Assembly: GCF_017353175.1 (NCBI RefSeq)
Contig: NZ_JAFMYW010000002.1
Location: 806,001-870,000 of the forward strand
Direction: 5' to 3'
From: Fibrella forsythiae
GTDB lineage: Bacteria > Bacteroidota > Bacteroidia > Cytophagales > Spirosomataceae
DNA length: 64,000 bases
Of this stretch, positions 52,386 through 61,167 are shown piece after piece. Below the pieces are notes generated by a model. The model was not told the DNA's origin. It saw only the letters and a list, made by a program, of their open reading frames with translations, and did not search any database. Positions within the stretch are counted from its first letter, which is position 1. Every line of letters begins with the position of its first letter. The position numbers were made by a program, and so were the translations under genes.

Positions 52386-54699
52386 ACTGGTAGGTGATAG
52401 ATGGGATAGCAGGGAATAAAGAGAACTGCTTGAGTTGGGTTTTGTCGTAATATAAATAGAAGGGATTCAGATGATTATAAAGGTTATAGCATGAGAATAC
52501 CCAACTGCGCTCTCCATGTTTTTTCTGTTTGGTAATGCGATAACTGATATCCAGGCGGTGGTAATCGAGCGTCCGGAAGTTGTTGCGTTCGTGTAAATCG
52601 GGGAGGTTTATATACGTCGATTGCCAGTCGCGCCAGGTATACTCATTACTTGTCTCTTTCGTTATCAAATCCGAGCCTGGCACGTCGCCGGTGTAGCGCG
52701 TACCGGCCACGGTCAACGCTGTGCCCGTGTTGAAAACGAAGTTAGCAGACAGCGTTTTGTTACGGCGAATGTCATGGCTTACCACAATGGCGAGATTATG
52801 CCGCCGGTCGAATTTGAAGGGGAATGGCCGTCCGCCGTTGATGTCGTCGAACTGCCGGTCCGTCTTCGAGAGGGTATAACTCAGCCAGCCTTTGGTGCGT
52901 CCGGCCGTTTTTTCCAGATAAAATTCGGCCCCGTAGGAGGTGCCTTTACCCACACTCACCCGGTCGTACCAGGGGATGCTGAAGTTGTTCTGGAAAGACG
53001 TACCCTCTTTGTAGTCGAGCACGTTCTGTAGCCGTTTGTAGTAACCTTCCACCGAAATATTCCAGTTGTTTTTCAACGTCCGCGAATAGCCTACTGACCA
53101 CCAATGGGCCTTTTCGGGCGGAATTTGGTCTGTTACGGGCACCCACAGATCGGTGGGCAAGCCCACGGATGAGTTGGTAAGCAGATGTAAAAACTGAGTC
53201 ATCTGGTTGTATGACACTTTAATAGACGACTCATCATCAAGTAAATAACGGGCACTAATACGGGGTTGTAGTGAATGCCACACCTGCCCGTTCACGAACT
53301 GATTGGCATAATGACCCCCAATATTGGCCCGTAATTTTGATGAAATCGTCCAGTCATCCTCGGCGTAGGCCGTCAGCTCGTCGGTCTGAATGGGCGGCGT
53401 GGGCTGATAGGTGGTGTCGGCGGTGGTGGCAGCGAACTGTTTTATCTCGGGGCTAAACGTGTGGTGGGTATAGCTGCCGCCAAACTTGACACTATGTGTG
53501 GTAATGGCGAAATAGTCGAAATCCGTGCGTAGTGATACATCCCGAATCCCAGAAGACACCCGGTTGACGTAATATCGTTTGGCTTTATATTCCTCGTTTA
53601 TGGCATAGCTGAAGTTGGTGAGATTGGCCGTGAGGTTGCCAAATAATCGGTTGGTATATACGTGGTTCCAACGCAGGCCCAGTGTACGGTTACCCCAATC
53701 GAAGCTATTACTATACTGAGCATCGTTCACCGTATTTTTGGCACTAAATGCATCTTGACCGGTGTAAAAACTGAGATATAACCGGTCTTTTTCCGAAAAC
53801 TTATGATTTATCTTGGCATTAAGATCGTAGAAGCCATAGCCACTTGTATTATTATTACCCCCTATACGGCTACCTGCCCAAACAAGTGCATCAAGCCAGG
53901 TACGTCGAGCCGAAAGCAGTATCGACGTTACGTCTTTTTTTATAGGACCCTCAATGGTGAGCCGTCCAGCAATGGGGCTAAGGTCGAAGCTGCCTTTCCA
54001 ACGTTGTAGATTGCCCTCACGCATTGTAATATCGAGAACTGATGATAACCGCCCGCCATACCGGGCCGGAATGCTGCCTTTCAGAAAATCTGCCTGAGCT
54101 ACAGCGTCGGTATTGATGACGGAGAAAAATCCAAACAGGTGATTAACGTTGTAAAGTGTAATGCCATCAAGGAGAACCAAATTCTGGTCGGGGCTACCGC
54201 CGCGCACGTTCAGACCCACAGTACCTTCGGTGCCGGCCTGCACACCGGGCAAGAGCTGAATGGTTTTCAGAATATCGTTTTCGCCTAGCAGGGCAGGAGC
54301 TTTCCTAACCATGTCGAGTGGAATGATAAACCGCCCCATCGTGGCTTCCTGATAGGTGTCTTTCCCCGTCGACTGCCGAATGACCAACGTGCCAAGCAGA
54401 TTAACAGCGGGTTGTAGGTTGATGATTTGTGGTTTGTTGAGAGCGTAAGCTATAGTAAGCCGCTGGGACTGATAACCAACGTAAGACACCTGTACTGAAT
54501 CGGTGGTTGAAACGGGCAAACTGAAGAAACCAAATTTATTTGTGGTGATGCCGTTGGTTGCTCCTACCGCTTTTATAGTAGCACCAATTAATTTCTCGCC
54601 CGTATGTGCGTCTTGTACATAGCCATGAATGATAACATTGCGCTGCGCAAACGAAGATATTGGTATAATCAGGGCCAGATAAAGAAAGAAATAGTTCAT
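52375..54699 (-). CDS. TonB-dependent outer-membrane receptor with carboxypeptidase-regulatory-like domain
   Basis: The product is 774 residues. A signal peptide (MNYFFLYLALIIPISSFAQ) precedes a CarboxypepD_reg-like domain (about 22-105: IIHGYVQDAHTGEKLIGATI, GFFSLPVSTTDSVQVSYVGY). A plug domain follows (about 115-225: LGENDILKTIQLLPGVQ, GLNVRGGSPDQNLVLLDGI) and then a 22-strand-type barrel ending in aromatic QYAF. It imports a ligand across the outer membrane with TonB-ExbBD energy. Partner: the DUF4249 lipoprotein just downstream. The ligand is unknown. Confidence 0.95.
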   Translation of the reverse strand: MNYFFLYLALIIPISSFAQRNVIIHGYVQDAHTGEKLIGATIKAVGATNGITTNKFGFFSLPVSTTDSVQVSYVGYQSQRLTIAYALNKPQIINLQPAVNLLGTLVIRQSTGKDTYQEATMGRFIIPLDMVRKAPALLGENDILKTIQLLPGVQAGTEGTVGLNVRGGSPDQNLVLLDGITLYNVNHLFGFFSVINTDAVAQADFLKGSIPARYGGRLSSVLDITMREGNLQRWKGSFDLSPIAGRLTIEGPIKKDVTSILLSARRTWLDALVWAGSRIGGNNNTSGYGFYDLNAKINHKFSEKDRLYLSFYTGQDAFSAKNTVNDAQYSNSFDWGNRTLGLRWNHVYTNRLFGNLTANLTNFSYAINEEYKAKRYYVNRVSSGIRDVSLRTDFDYFAITTHSVKFGGSYTHHTFSPEIKQFAATTADTTYQPTPPIQTDELTAYAEDDWTISSKLRANIGGHYANQFVNGQVWHSLQPRISARYLLDDESSIKVSYNQMTQFLHLLTNSSVGLPTDLWVPVTDQIPPEKAHWWSVGYSRTLKNNWNISVEGYYKRLQNVLDYKEGTSFQNNFSIPWYDRVSVGKGTSYGAEFYLEKTAGRTKGWLSYTLSKTDRQFDDINGGRPFPFKFDRRHNLAIVVSHDIRRNKTLSANFVFNTGTALTVAGTRYTGDVPGSDLITKETSNEYTWRDWQSTYINLPDLHERNNFRTLDYHRLDISYRITKQKKHGERSWVFSCYNLYNHLNPFYLYYDKTQLKQFSLFPAIPSITYQYAF

Positions 54700-54826
54700 G
54701 GCTTTTCGGAATAAGGCGCATTTTGATTTTCAAACGTAAGTCGCGATACAACCTGTGTTAGCTCACATCAAATTATGCCAAGATTGCACTACAATTTGTT
54801 GATACTCAAAATGCGCCTACTACACT

Positions 54827-55156
54827 TTAAAAGAAGACGTCACAGTTACAATTGTAGCCACTCCAGCCAAACCTGAACACTGACCCGTTGTTAATTATGC
54901 GTTGATTGTTTGTGTAATTATATCCTAAGGATGAGTACCTATACACATTAATATTCCAAGAAGATCTTTGAGAATCTGGGCCGTTCATTACAAAATTGAC
55001 GGAAGTAGTGAATCCGTAGCCACTCATTCCTACACCGTTTGTAAAAGAATTTCCAGGGAAGTCTGTCTGAACAGCAGATACAGCTCCATTTACTCCTGGT
55101 GCAGTTGGGTCAATTTTGATAGAACCACTCAGCGTTTGCTGCTGTGTGTCCCTATC
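54827..55156 (-). pseudogene. In-frame continuation of the lipoprotein ORF beyond an amber codon
   Basis: After the TAG at 55157-55159 the same frame stays open for 109 codons, to a TAA at 54827. It reads DRDTQQQTLSGSIKIDPTAP, then GAVSAVQTDFPGNSFTNGVG and ends GWSGYNCNCDVFF, a plausible folded sequence, polar and without stops in an AT-rich region. The upstream and downstream parts together would make a 406-codon ORF. Either the gene was recently truncated by a nonsense mutation or the amber codon is read through. It has no start of its own except ATG 55027. Confidence 0.65.
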
Positions 55157-56047
55157 CTACCAATCGCCCCAAAAACCTCTCTTTAGTGTTCTTACACAAA
55201 TCTGTGCTACTGCATCAACATGCGGCACTGCTGTGTAAGGAGTGTAACCATAAGAATTGTACGTGTTGTAGTTGTAATCTGCTCTCCATTCGGTCCACTC
55301 TGAAACTGACTCATCAATATAAGCAATCATTTTCCATTCATATGGATTGCCACTTGCACTTTCACAACTGAATGGATGAGCATATCCGGTACGAGCTTGC
55401 GGTGTGTCAATCGCCTTCAATTTGTGCCGAATAGCATTAACAGCTATTTGCTCTGCCTTATCTGAGACTTGCGTATTGGCCATAGCACGTATGCATTGCT
55501 CACTATTCGCATCTGATTTTTTAGGGGTTGACTTCACCGCATCGTAGCTGAACTGATAAAAGGTATTATCAACACAGACAACACCCTGCTTATTCAACAC
55601 GGCAGCCATCATAGGATTCGCCAAATTGAGCACAACACCGCCGTTCTCTTGATCATATATGATCATTTCACCTAATGTCACTGCTGTCTTCGACTGCAGA
55701 TGCGAAGGGTGATTTTTCGGGTTGATCAAAGACAGTTTGTCTTCCTGTTCATAAGCGGAGGCCTCTTCCTCTACCACCCGGTTAAAAAGTTGCCGAAGTG
55801 AAATAAAGCCCTGCGATTCATCCCAGGCTTTCTGCTGAACATCTGACTGCTTGTTCAACTTATCAATGGTCTGATAAAACTCATCGAAGTTTTTGAACGT
55901 TAGATACGACTTTTGTTGAGTCGTGTTGTTGCCTGCGTTGGGCAACGTCGTTTCGAGGGGGTCTTTGCACCCTGCGAGCAAAAAAAACATGACGTATAGA
56001 GCGGCGACAACCACTCTGCGGTTTTGGGAAACAGTAGCGAAATGCAT
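55157..56047 (-). CDS. Unrecognised lipoprotein, ends at an in-frame amber codon
   Basis: The product is 296 residues. The signal peptide ends in a lipobox (MFFLLAGCKDP, Cys at about 27). The body is mostly polar and helical (YLTFKNFDEFYQTIDKLNKQ, LRQLFNRVVEEEASAY), with VTLGEMIIYDQENGGVVLNL and a Tyr/Asn-rich stretch (ADYNYNTYNSYGYTPYTAVP). I do not recognise the family. Proteins with this opening occur as Cytophagales hypotheticals. The region is clearly more AT-rich than its neighbours. The same frame continues after the TAG to 54827, so this may be a truncated gene. It lies between the Crp regulator and the TonB receptor. Confidence 0.75.
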   Translation of the reverse strand: MHFATVSQNRRVVVAALYVMFFLLAGCKDPLETTLPNAGNNTTQQKSYLTFKNFDEFYQTIDKLNKQSDVQQKAWDESQGFISLRQLFNRVVEEEASAYEQEDKLSLINPKNHPSHLQSKTAVTLGEMIIYDQENGGVVLNLANPMMAAVLNKQGVVCVDNTFYQFSYDAVKSTPKKSDANSEQCIRAMANTQVSDKAEQIAVNAIRHKLKAIDTPQARTGYAHPFSCESASGNPYEWKMIAYIDESVSEWTEWRADYNYNTYNSYGYTPYTAVPHVDAVAQICVRTLKRGFWGDW

Positions 56048-56194
56048 ACCTTTAACATGAGTTAAGTGAAGACTAGACTCACAAGCCCTTCCTTACTGGT
56101 GCCAACTTGGGGGAAGGGCTTACTTATGTCAAAAGTATTTGCTCTTATGTTGCATTGCAATTGATCAAAAGCAATAAATAAATTGATTTATAGC

Positions 56195-56270
56195 AATCAA
56201 TATATTAACAAGTAAAAAGCTGATATTGGTGAAGGCAGATATCAGCTTTTTACTTGTTAATATATTGATT
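56195..56270 (-). terminator. 32-bp perfect inverted repeat after the Crp-type gene
   Basis: Arm 56195-56226 (AATCAATATATTAACAAGTA...) is exactly complementary to 56239-56270, loop 12 nt. It begins 7 bp after the stop of the Crp-family gene and separates it from the lipoprotein gene. Confidence 0.87.
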
Positions 56271-56276
56271 CAGAAG

Positions 56277-56852
56277 TTATTTCTTCCTCATCCTTTTAGA
56301 TCGTAATCTGCTCAATGTGCTCGCTGTCATGCCCAAAAAAGAAGCAACGTGCCGCCCTTGCGCTGTTACAAGGATAGGCCCAAACTGTTGCTCGAACATG
56401 TCGTAACGTTTTTCTGCCGACCGTGTTCTGAGAATACGAATGCGCCATTCGTACTGCAGTACGTAATGCTCCATAATTTTACGGCCTACTTGATTGAATA
56501 ATGGAAAGTCAGCATATAGTCTTTGCAAATCGTCGTACTGGATGCTGAATACGGTAGAGGGAGCTAGTAGTTCAATGTTTTCACTAGATGGTTCCTGATT
56601 GAAAAAACTGTGCGGCGCTATGGCAAAACCGTTTTTAACAATGATCCATGAAGTAATTTCGTTTTCATTTTCGTAGAAATATGCTCTCGCCATACCGCTT
56701 TCCAGAAAAAACAATTGGTCAGTCTTTTGGCCTTCTCTAACTAACAATGTTCCCCTTGGCAATTGCTGTTTACGGGTTAGCTGCATCAGCATATCGATAC
56801 TGGTAGAAGCGCTAAAGAGTTCTGGAACAATTGATTGTAGTGTGCGAAACAT
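56277..56852 (-). CDS. Crp/Fnr family transcriptional regulator
   Basis: The product is 191 residues from ATG 56852 (MFRTLQSIVPELFSASTSID). The cyclic-nucleotide-binding-like barrel spans about 20-120: KQQLPRGTLLVREGQKTDQL, FFLESGMARAYFYENENEIT, SSENIELLAPSTVFSI. A reduced C-terminal helix-turn-helix follows (GRHVASFLGMTASTLSRLRS), as is common in Bacteroidota Crp-like proteins. The canonical cAMP-contacting residues are not conserved. It is AT-rich and sits inside the repeat-bounded stretch; it may regulate the neighbouring TonB operon. Confidence 0.9.
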   Translation of the reverse strand: MFRTLQSIVPELFSASTSIDMLMQLTRKQQLPRGTLLVREGQKTDQLFFLESGMARAYFYENENEITSWIIVKNGFAIAPHSFFNQEPSSENIELLAPSTVFSIQYDDLQRLYADFPLFNQVGRKIMEHYVLQYEWRIRILRTRSAEKRYDMFEQQFGPILVTAQGRHVASFLGMTASTLSRLRSKRMRKK

Positions 56853-56938
56853 AGAGAAAAATAGTGCACACAAATATACGCAAAAGAGTTACTGTTGTAC
56901 AGGTAAGTAAGTATTTACTGGGCATAGGATAGCTTCAT

Positions 56939-58237
56939 TTACCCAAGCAGTGCCATCAGCCCCAGGTACGTACCTGCACCGGCCAGGTAGCCGAGTAAAG
57001 CCAGCCAGCTGATATGGCGGAGGTACCAGCCGAATTCGAGCTTTTCCATGCCCATGACGGCCACGCCCGCTGCCGAACCAATGAGCAAAACGCTGCCGCC
57101 GGTGCCGGAACAATAGGCCAGAAATTCCCACAGTTTATGGTCGGCTGGGTACGTTGCCAGATCGTACATGCCCATGGCAGCGGCCACGATAGGTACGTTG
57201 TCGACTACGGCCGAAACGAGGCCGATCAGCATGACGATCACATCCAGATTGCCCACGGTCTGGTTCAGGTACGTTGCCATGGCGCGTAAACCGCCAGTGG
57301 CTTCCAGCGAACCAACGGCCAGCAGAATACCCAGGAAGAACAATACGCTTGGCGTATCGATGTTTTGCAGCGCATAGGCCGGGGTCAACGGTTCGCGGGC
57401 GGCCTCGTCTTTGTCTTTATGAATGATTTCGGAAGCCAGCCAGATAACGCCCAGTACCAGCATCATGCCCATGTAGGGCGGCAGGCCGGTCACGGTTTTA
57501 AACATGGGAACGAACAGCATGCCACCGAGCCCGATAGACAGCATAAGTCGACGGTCGCGACGGGCAATCTGGTTTACGTAGGGGCGGCTGACACCTTCCT
57601 CATCTGCCGAAGCCACAAAGGCCGTGCTGACTGCCGGGTAGCGAAACGTCAGAATGAGTAAGGGGACAAGCAGCGCTACCAGACTCGGCACCAGCACTGT
57701 TTTGATGATGTTGAGGGTGGTGATCTGCCCGCCTATCCAGAGCATGGTCGTGGTTACGTCACCGATGGGCGACCAGGCCCCGCCCGCATTGCAGGCAACG
57801 ATGGTCATGCCCGCCATCAATCGCCGTTGGTCGGGGTCGCGAACAAGCTTTCGGAGCACCGATACCATCACGATCGCAGTGGTAAGGTTATCAAGCAGGG
57901 CCGACAGAAAAAACGACAGCGCGCAGGTGATCCAGAGCAGGGTGCGGGTGTTGCGGCTGGCAATCCGGTCGGTGATGAGGGTGAAGCCATCGTGGGCGTC
58001 GATGAGCTCAACGATAGTCATGGCTCCCAGCAGGAAAAACAGGATACCGGCAATATCAACGAGGTGGTGGCCCAGTTGCTCACTGATCGCCGCGTGATCG
58101 GCACCGGTCAGGGCGTAAATTGTCCAGCAGAGCACGCCAGTGATAAGTGCCGTGGCTGTCTTGTTCACATGGATCAGGTCTTCCAGTGTGATGAGCAGGT
58201 AGCCACCCAGAAAAACGATCAGTAAAGTGGTGAGCAT
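56939..58237 (-). CDS. nhaD: NhaD-type Na+/H+ antiporter
   Basis: The product is 432 residues from ATG 58237; a TTG 12 bp upstream is also in frame. It has many membrane segments (LLIVFLGGYLLITLEDLIHV, IDAHDGFTLI, TCALSFFLSALLDNLTTAIV) with the ArsB/NhaD signature LLDNLTTAIVMV, and CNAGGAWSPIGDVTTTMLW. The second repeat has SAVVDNVPIVAAAMGMY. It exports sodium or lithium in exchange for protons. The 3' end (56949-56995) is duplicated at 51344-51390. Confidence 0.94.
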   Translation of the reverse strand: MLTTLLIVFLGGYLLITLEDLIHVNKTATALITGVLCWTIYALTGADHAAISEQLGHHLVDIAGILFFLLGAMTIVELIDAHDGFTLITDRIASRNTRTLLWITCALSFFLSALLDNLTTAIVMVSVLRKLVRDPDQRRLMAGMTIVACNAGGAWSPIGDVTTTMLWIGGQITTLNIIKTVLVPSLVALLVPLLILTFRYPAVSTAFVASADEEGVSRPYVNQIARRDRRLMLSIGLGGMLFVPMFKTVTGLPPYMGMMLVLGVIWLASEIIHKDKDEAAREPLTPAYALQNIDTPSVLFFLGILLAVGSLEATGGLRAMATYLNQTVGNLDVIVMLIGLVSAVVDNVPIVAAAMGMYDLATYPADHKLWEFLAYCSGTGGSVLLIGSAAGVAVMGMEKLEFGWYLRHISWLALLGYLAGAGTYLGLMALLG

Positions 58238-58290
58238 GGAGGAAGTCAATTGACCAACCCGTCTGGTATATGTTGTCGGGCGGGTGAATT

Positions 58291-58683
58291 TTGTGCACTG
58301 GTTGCTACGTTAGTAAAGTCAGCAAGCACTTTTATTGTTCACTACTAACTGAAACCTGTCCGCTGATACCTGTAGTTGTTCCCTGGCTGTGGGTCAATGG
58401 GATGACCATTTGGCCATTTGTGCTGCTCCGGAAACCCAATCCGTCGGCGCAACTGCTCAATCATGAGCGCATTCATCTGCGGCAGCAGCTTGAACTGGGC
58501 ATCGTACCGTTCTATCTCTGGTATTTCGGCGAGTATGGCTACTGGCGGCTTAGGGGGATGGACCATTACAGGGCGTATCGGGCCATACGTTTTGAGCGGG
58601 AAGCCTTTGACAACGAGGAAAATCTGGCTTATCTCAACAAAAGGCCGTTCTGGGCGTTTCTAAAGAAGCGTTATCAGGTATAG
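58291..58683 (+). CDS. Small HExxH-motif membrane-associated protein
   Basis: The ORF has 130 codons from TTG 58291; the true start may be ATG 58402, which still leaves the conserved part intact. The core reads LLNHERIHLRQQLELGIVPF, then YLWYFGEYGYWRLRG and YRAIRFEREAFDNEENLAYL. HERIH fits a zinc-protease HExxH motif, with a later Glu (REAFDNEEN) as possible third ligand. This is a conserved Bacteroidota family without a tested function. It is divergent from nhaD and 12 bp upstream of the AsmA-like gene, so those two are probably an operon. Confidence 0.75.
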   Translation: MCTGCYVSKVSKHFYCSLLTETCPLIPVVVPWLWVNGMTIWPFVLLRKPNPSAQLLNHERIHLRQQLELGIVPFYLWYFGEYGYWRLRGMDHYRAYRAIRFEREAFDNEENLAYLNKRPFWAFLKKRYQV

Positions 58684-58695
58684 CGAGACGGTAGG

Positions 58696-59955
58696 TTGCC
58701 TCTATATCAGGTAGTTGATCGTCGCTTGCTACCTCTATTGAAGCGCTTAACAACACTCAACGCCTTGAAACGATCCGTCAAAATTCTCATCGCCATCGTG
58801 GCTTTGTTAGTTGTAGCCCGTCTGCTGCTTCCCTACTTTGTGCTCAGGTACGTGAACAAAACGCTGGCCGACATGGGTGAGTACACCGGTCATGTCGACG
58901 ACATTGATATCTCGTTACTCCGGGGAGCTTATCAGATTAAAACCCTTACAATCAGAAAGATAAACGGAAAGGTGAAAGAGCCGTTCGTGTCAATTCCACG
59001 CTCTGATCTGTCTGTTGAATGGAAATCGATACTGAAGGGAAAACTGGTTGGCGAAGTGGAATGCTATGAGCCGGAACTGAACTTCTCCTTCAGTACCAAT
59101 GAAAGTACCCGCCAAACCGGTGAAGGTGCCGACTGGACCCAGGTAGTGAAAGACCTGCTCCCCATTCAAATCAACCGCTTTGCCGTTGTCAATGGCCGCG
59201 TAAACCTGCTTAAACTGTTCGCTGCGTCTAAAGCCGATCTGTCGCTACAGAAGGTAGACGGTGAACTCCGCAACATCCGAAATGTAGAAGAGAAATCGGG
59301 TAGCTTGCCATCGCCCGTCTGGCTAACCGGCGACGTACCTGGCTACGGCGGTTCCATGCGGTTCGACGCCAACATGTATCTGCTGAAAGATATTCCTGAT
59401 TTTAATTATAATCTGAAATTCACCGACTTACAACTGGTGAAGCTTAATCCAATTGCCCGTCCGTACGCCAATGTCGATTTTGACAAAGGCACGATGAGTG
59501 TGTTTTCGGAGATGGCTATGGATGATGGCAAGCTGAACGGCTATCTGAAACCCCTCACTAAAGATATGACGATCTTTAAGCTGAAGGAACCCGGTGAGCA
59601 CCGCACCATTGGCCGGTTCTTCACCGAGTTACTGGCGCAGGGAGCCACCGAAGTGCTGGAGAACCGGAAGCGCGATCAGGTAGCCACCCGCGTCCCCTTG
59701 ACCGGCACTGTCGACGATATCAAAACGCCTGTCTGGCCAACGATTTTCGGCGTGCTGCGCAATGCGTACGTACAGGCGTTCGAGCAGAAATTCGACAACG
59801 ACATCACCTTTACCGATGCGCTTCAGAGTTTTAAGGAAGATTTCAAGGAAAAACGGGCCGATCGAAAGGCCGAACGCAAAGAGAAGCGCGCTGAACGAAA
59901 GGCCGCCAGAAAAGCTAAACGGGAGGCTAAAAAAGAAGCAAAAGAGAAGAAGTGA
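58696..59955 (+). CDS. AsmA/DUF748-like inner-membrane-anchored protein with basic tail
   Basis: The ORF has 419 codons from TTG 58696; no ATG precedes the membrane anchor (SVKILIAIVALLVVARLLLP), so a TTG (58696, 58738 or 58765) must be used. The periplasmic part has AsmA/DUF748 features: YVNKTLADMGEYTGHVDDID, ISLLRGAYQIKTLTIRKING, GKLVGEVECYEPELNFSF and the late VPLTGTVDDIKTPVWPTIFG. The last 40 residues are an unusual Lys/Arg/Ala/Glu helix (ADRKAERKEKRAERKAARKA). Such proteins belong to the AsmA superfamily that bridges the periplasm and affects lipid transport. Confidence 0.82.
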   Translation: MPLYQVVDRRLLPLLKRLTTLNALKRSVKILIAIVALLVVARLLLPYFVLRYVNKTLADMGEYTGHVDDIDISLLRGAYQIKTLTIRKINGKVKEPFVSIPRSDLSVEWKSILKGKLVGEVECYEPELNFSFSTNESTRQTGEGADWTQVVKDLLPIQINRFAVVNGRVNLLKLFAASKADLSLQKVDGELRNIRNVEEKSGSLPSPVWLTGDVPGYGGSMRFDANMYLLKDIPDFNYNLKFTDLQLVKLNPIARPYANVDFDKGTMSVFSEMAMDDGKLNGYLKPLTKDMTIFKLKEPGEHRTIGRFFTELLAQGATEVLENRKRDQVATRVPLTGTVDDIKTPVWPTIFGVLRNAYVQAFEQKFDNDITFTDALQSFKEDFKEKRADRKAERKEKRAERKAARKAKREAKKEAKEKK

Positions 59956-59988
59956 GCGGTTGCGGAGCTACGCCAACGCAACCGCTCA
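59953..59988. terminator. 12-bp hairpin whose ends are both stop codons
   Basis: TGAGCGGTTGCG (59953-59964) pairs perfectly with CGCAACCGCTCA (59977-59988). The outer triplets are the TGA of the plus-strand gene and the complement of the TGA of the minus-strand gene, so the terminator is embedded in both gene ends. Confidence 0.85.
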
Positions 59989-61158
59989 TTCGCTCGGTCT
60001 GTAGCGAATAGTACCAACGGCCATGAAAACGGCAGTCAGTATGACGACCAGGGTCAGGATTCCCTCACGGAAACCGGTGAGTTTCAGGGCTTGTGGAATA
60101 TTGGTATACAGTAGAATAGTGATTAGGCCGCGCGGGGCGATCCAGTTGAGGGGACGCCAATCGCCGGGGTAAATCAGGCGGAGCAACGGCCAGCGTACGG
60201 CAAAGATGACAACCAGGAATAAAGCACTGACAATCAGGGCATCCGTATCAATCAGGGAGGATAAGTTGGTTGCGTAGCCGAAAAGCAGGAAGAAGAACGT
60301 TCTGACGATGAACGCCCCTTCGGCGGTCAGGTTTTTGAACTGATCGAGTTCCTGCTCAAACAGATCGCTTTTGAAAGTTCGGGCCAGTCTGCCACGGATA
60401 AACAGCTCGGTGTTGTTCAGAAACAGACCGAAGATGAGCACCAGCAGCAGCGACGACAGTTCGTAGATATTGGCAATGGCGTAGACCAGCAACAGCACCG
60501 AGATGATAGGCAGAAACTTCACCGGATGATTTATTCGGCCAATCAGATAGAGCAGCGCGAAACAGCAGATGACCGAAACCAGCCCCATCGTCAGCGTATC
60601 GCGGATAAACCCGAAGGTGGCGCCAAGTAACGATATGTCGCTTTCAATCAGAAAGTTATACAGCATGATGCTGATGATCGCCGCAAACGAGGTTTCGTAG
60701 GTGATGAATTCCCGCTTGTCGTTCGGGAGTGGGCGTACGGCCTGCCCGGCAATGGAACTACTGACAATACTGAACGGCAGCGCGTTGATCAGGCATTTGT
60801 AGTACGATTCATCCAGCAGCAGGTAAAGCATCGTGGCTAATACCAGCGTCGTGAGCAGGATAGATGATAGTGCCATCAGGCCGGTTCGACGAACGAGGCT
60901 GAGCCTATCCGACTGAATATCGAGGTCGAGGCCTCCTTCCAGCACAACCAGAATGAGCGATAACGTACCCAGCGCCGATAGAGTTGGAAAGACGTACGGA
61001 ACCTGAATGTTGAGTGAGTTGGTCAGAATGCGGAGTAAAGCACCCATGAGCAGCAGCAGCAGCAGCGGGGGCGTTCTGAATCGGCTGCTCAACAGGTCGA
61101 ATCCGTACGAAACCAGTACAGCAGTGCTTAGCGCTATGATCAGGTAAGAGGTATTCAT
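59986..61158 (-). CDS. Cation:proton antiporter (CPA family)
   Basis: The product is 390 residues with about 11-12 membrane segments: YLIIALSTAVLVSYGFDLL, LLLLLLMGALLRIL, LGTLSLILVVLEGGLDLDI, LMALSSILLTTLVLATMLYL, and so on to ILTLVVILTAVFMAVGTIRY. EGGLDLD in the fifth segment and ALPFSIVSSSIAGQAV match the Na_H_Exchanger family. There is no cytosolic TrkA domain. It probably exchanges Na+ or K+ for H+. It is divergent from the epimerase gene, with a long inverted repeat between them. Confidence 0.9.
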   Translation of the reverse strand: MNTSYLIIALSTAVLVSYGFDLLSSRFRTPPLLLLLLMGALLRILTNSLNIQVPYVFPTLSALGTLSLILVVLEGGLDLDIQSDRLSLVRRTGLMALSSILLTTLVLATMLYLLLDESYYKCLINALPFSIVSSSIAGQAVRPLPNDKREFITYETSFAAIISIMLYNFLIESDISLLGATFGFIRDTLTMGLVSVICCFALLYLIGRINHPVKFLPIISVLLLVYAIANIYELSSLLLVLIFGLFLNNTELFIRGRLARTFKSDLFEQELDQFKNLTAEGAFIVRTFFFLLFGYATNLSSLIDTDALIVSALFLVVIFAVRWPLLRLIYPGDWRPLNWIAPRGLITILLYTNIPQALKLTGFREGILTLVVILTAVFMAVGTIRYRPSE

Positions 61159-61167
61159 CTACAACAA

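Noticed and set aside
54827-55027. Independent 66-codon gene
   Set aside because: It is in the same frame as the upstream lipoprotein ORF and is better explained as its continuation past the amber codon.
51344-56995. Composite transposon
   Set aside because: The flanking repeats are pieces of nhaD in direct orientation, with no transposase or inverted ends.
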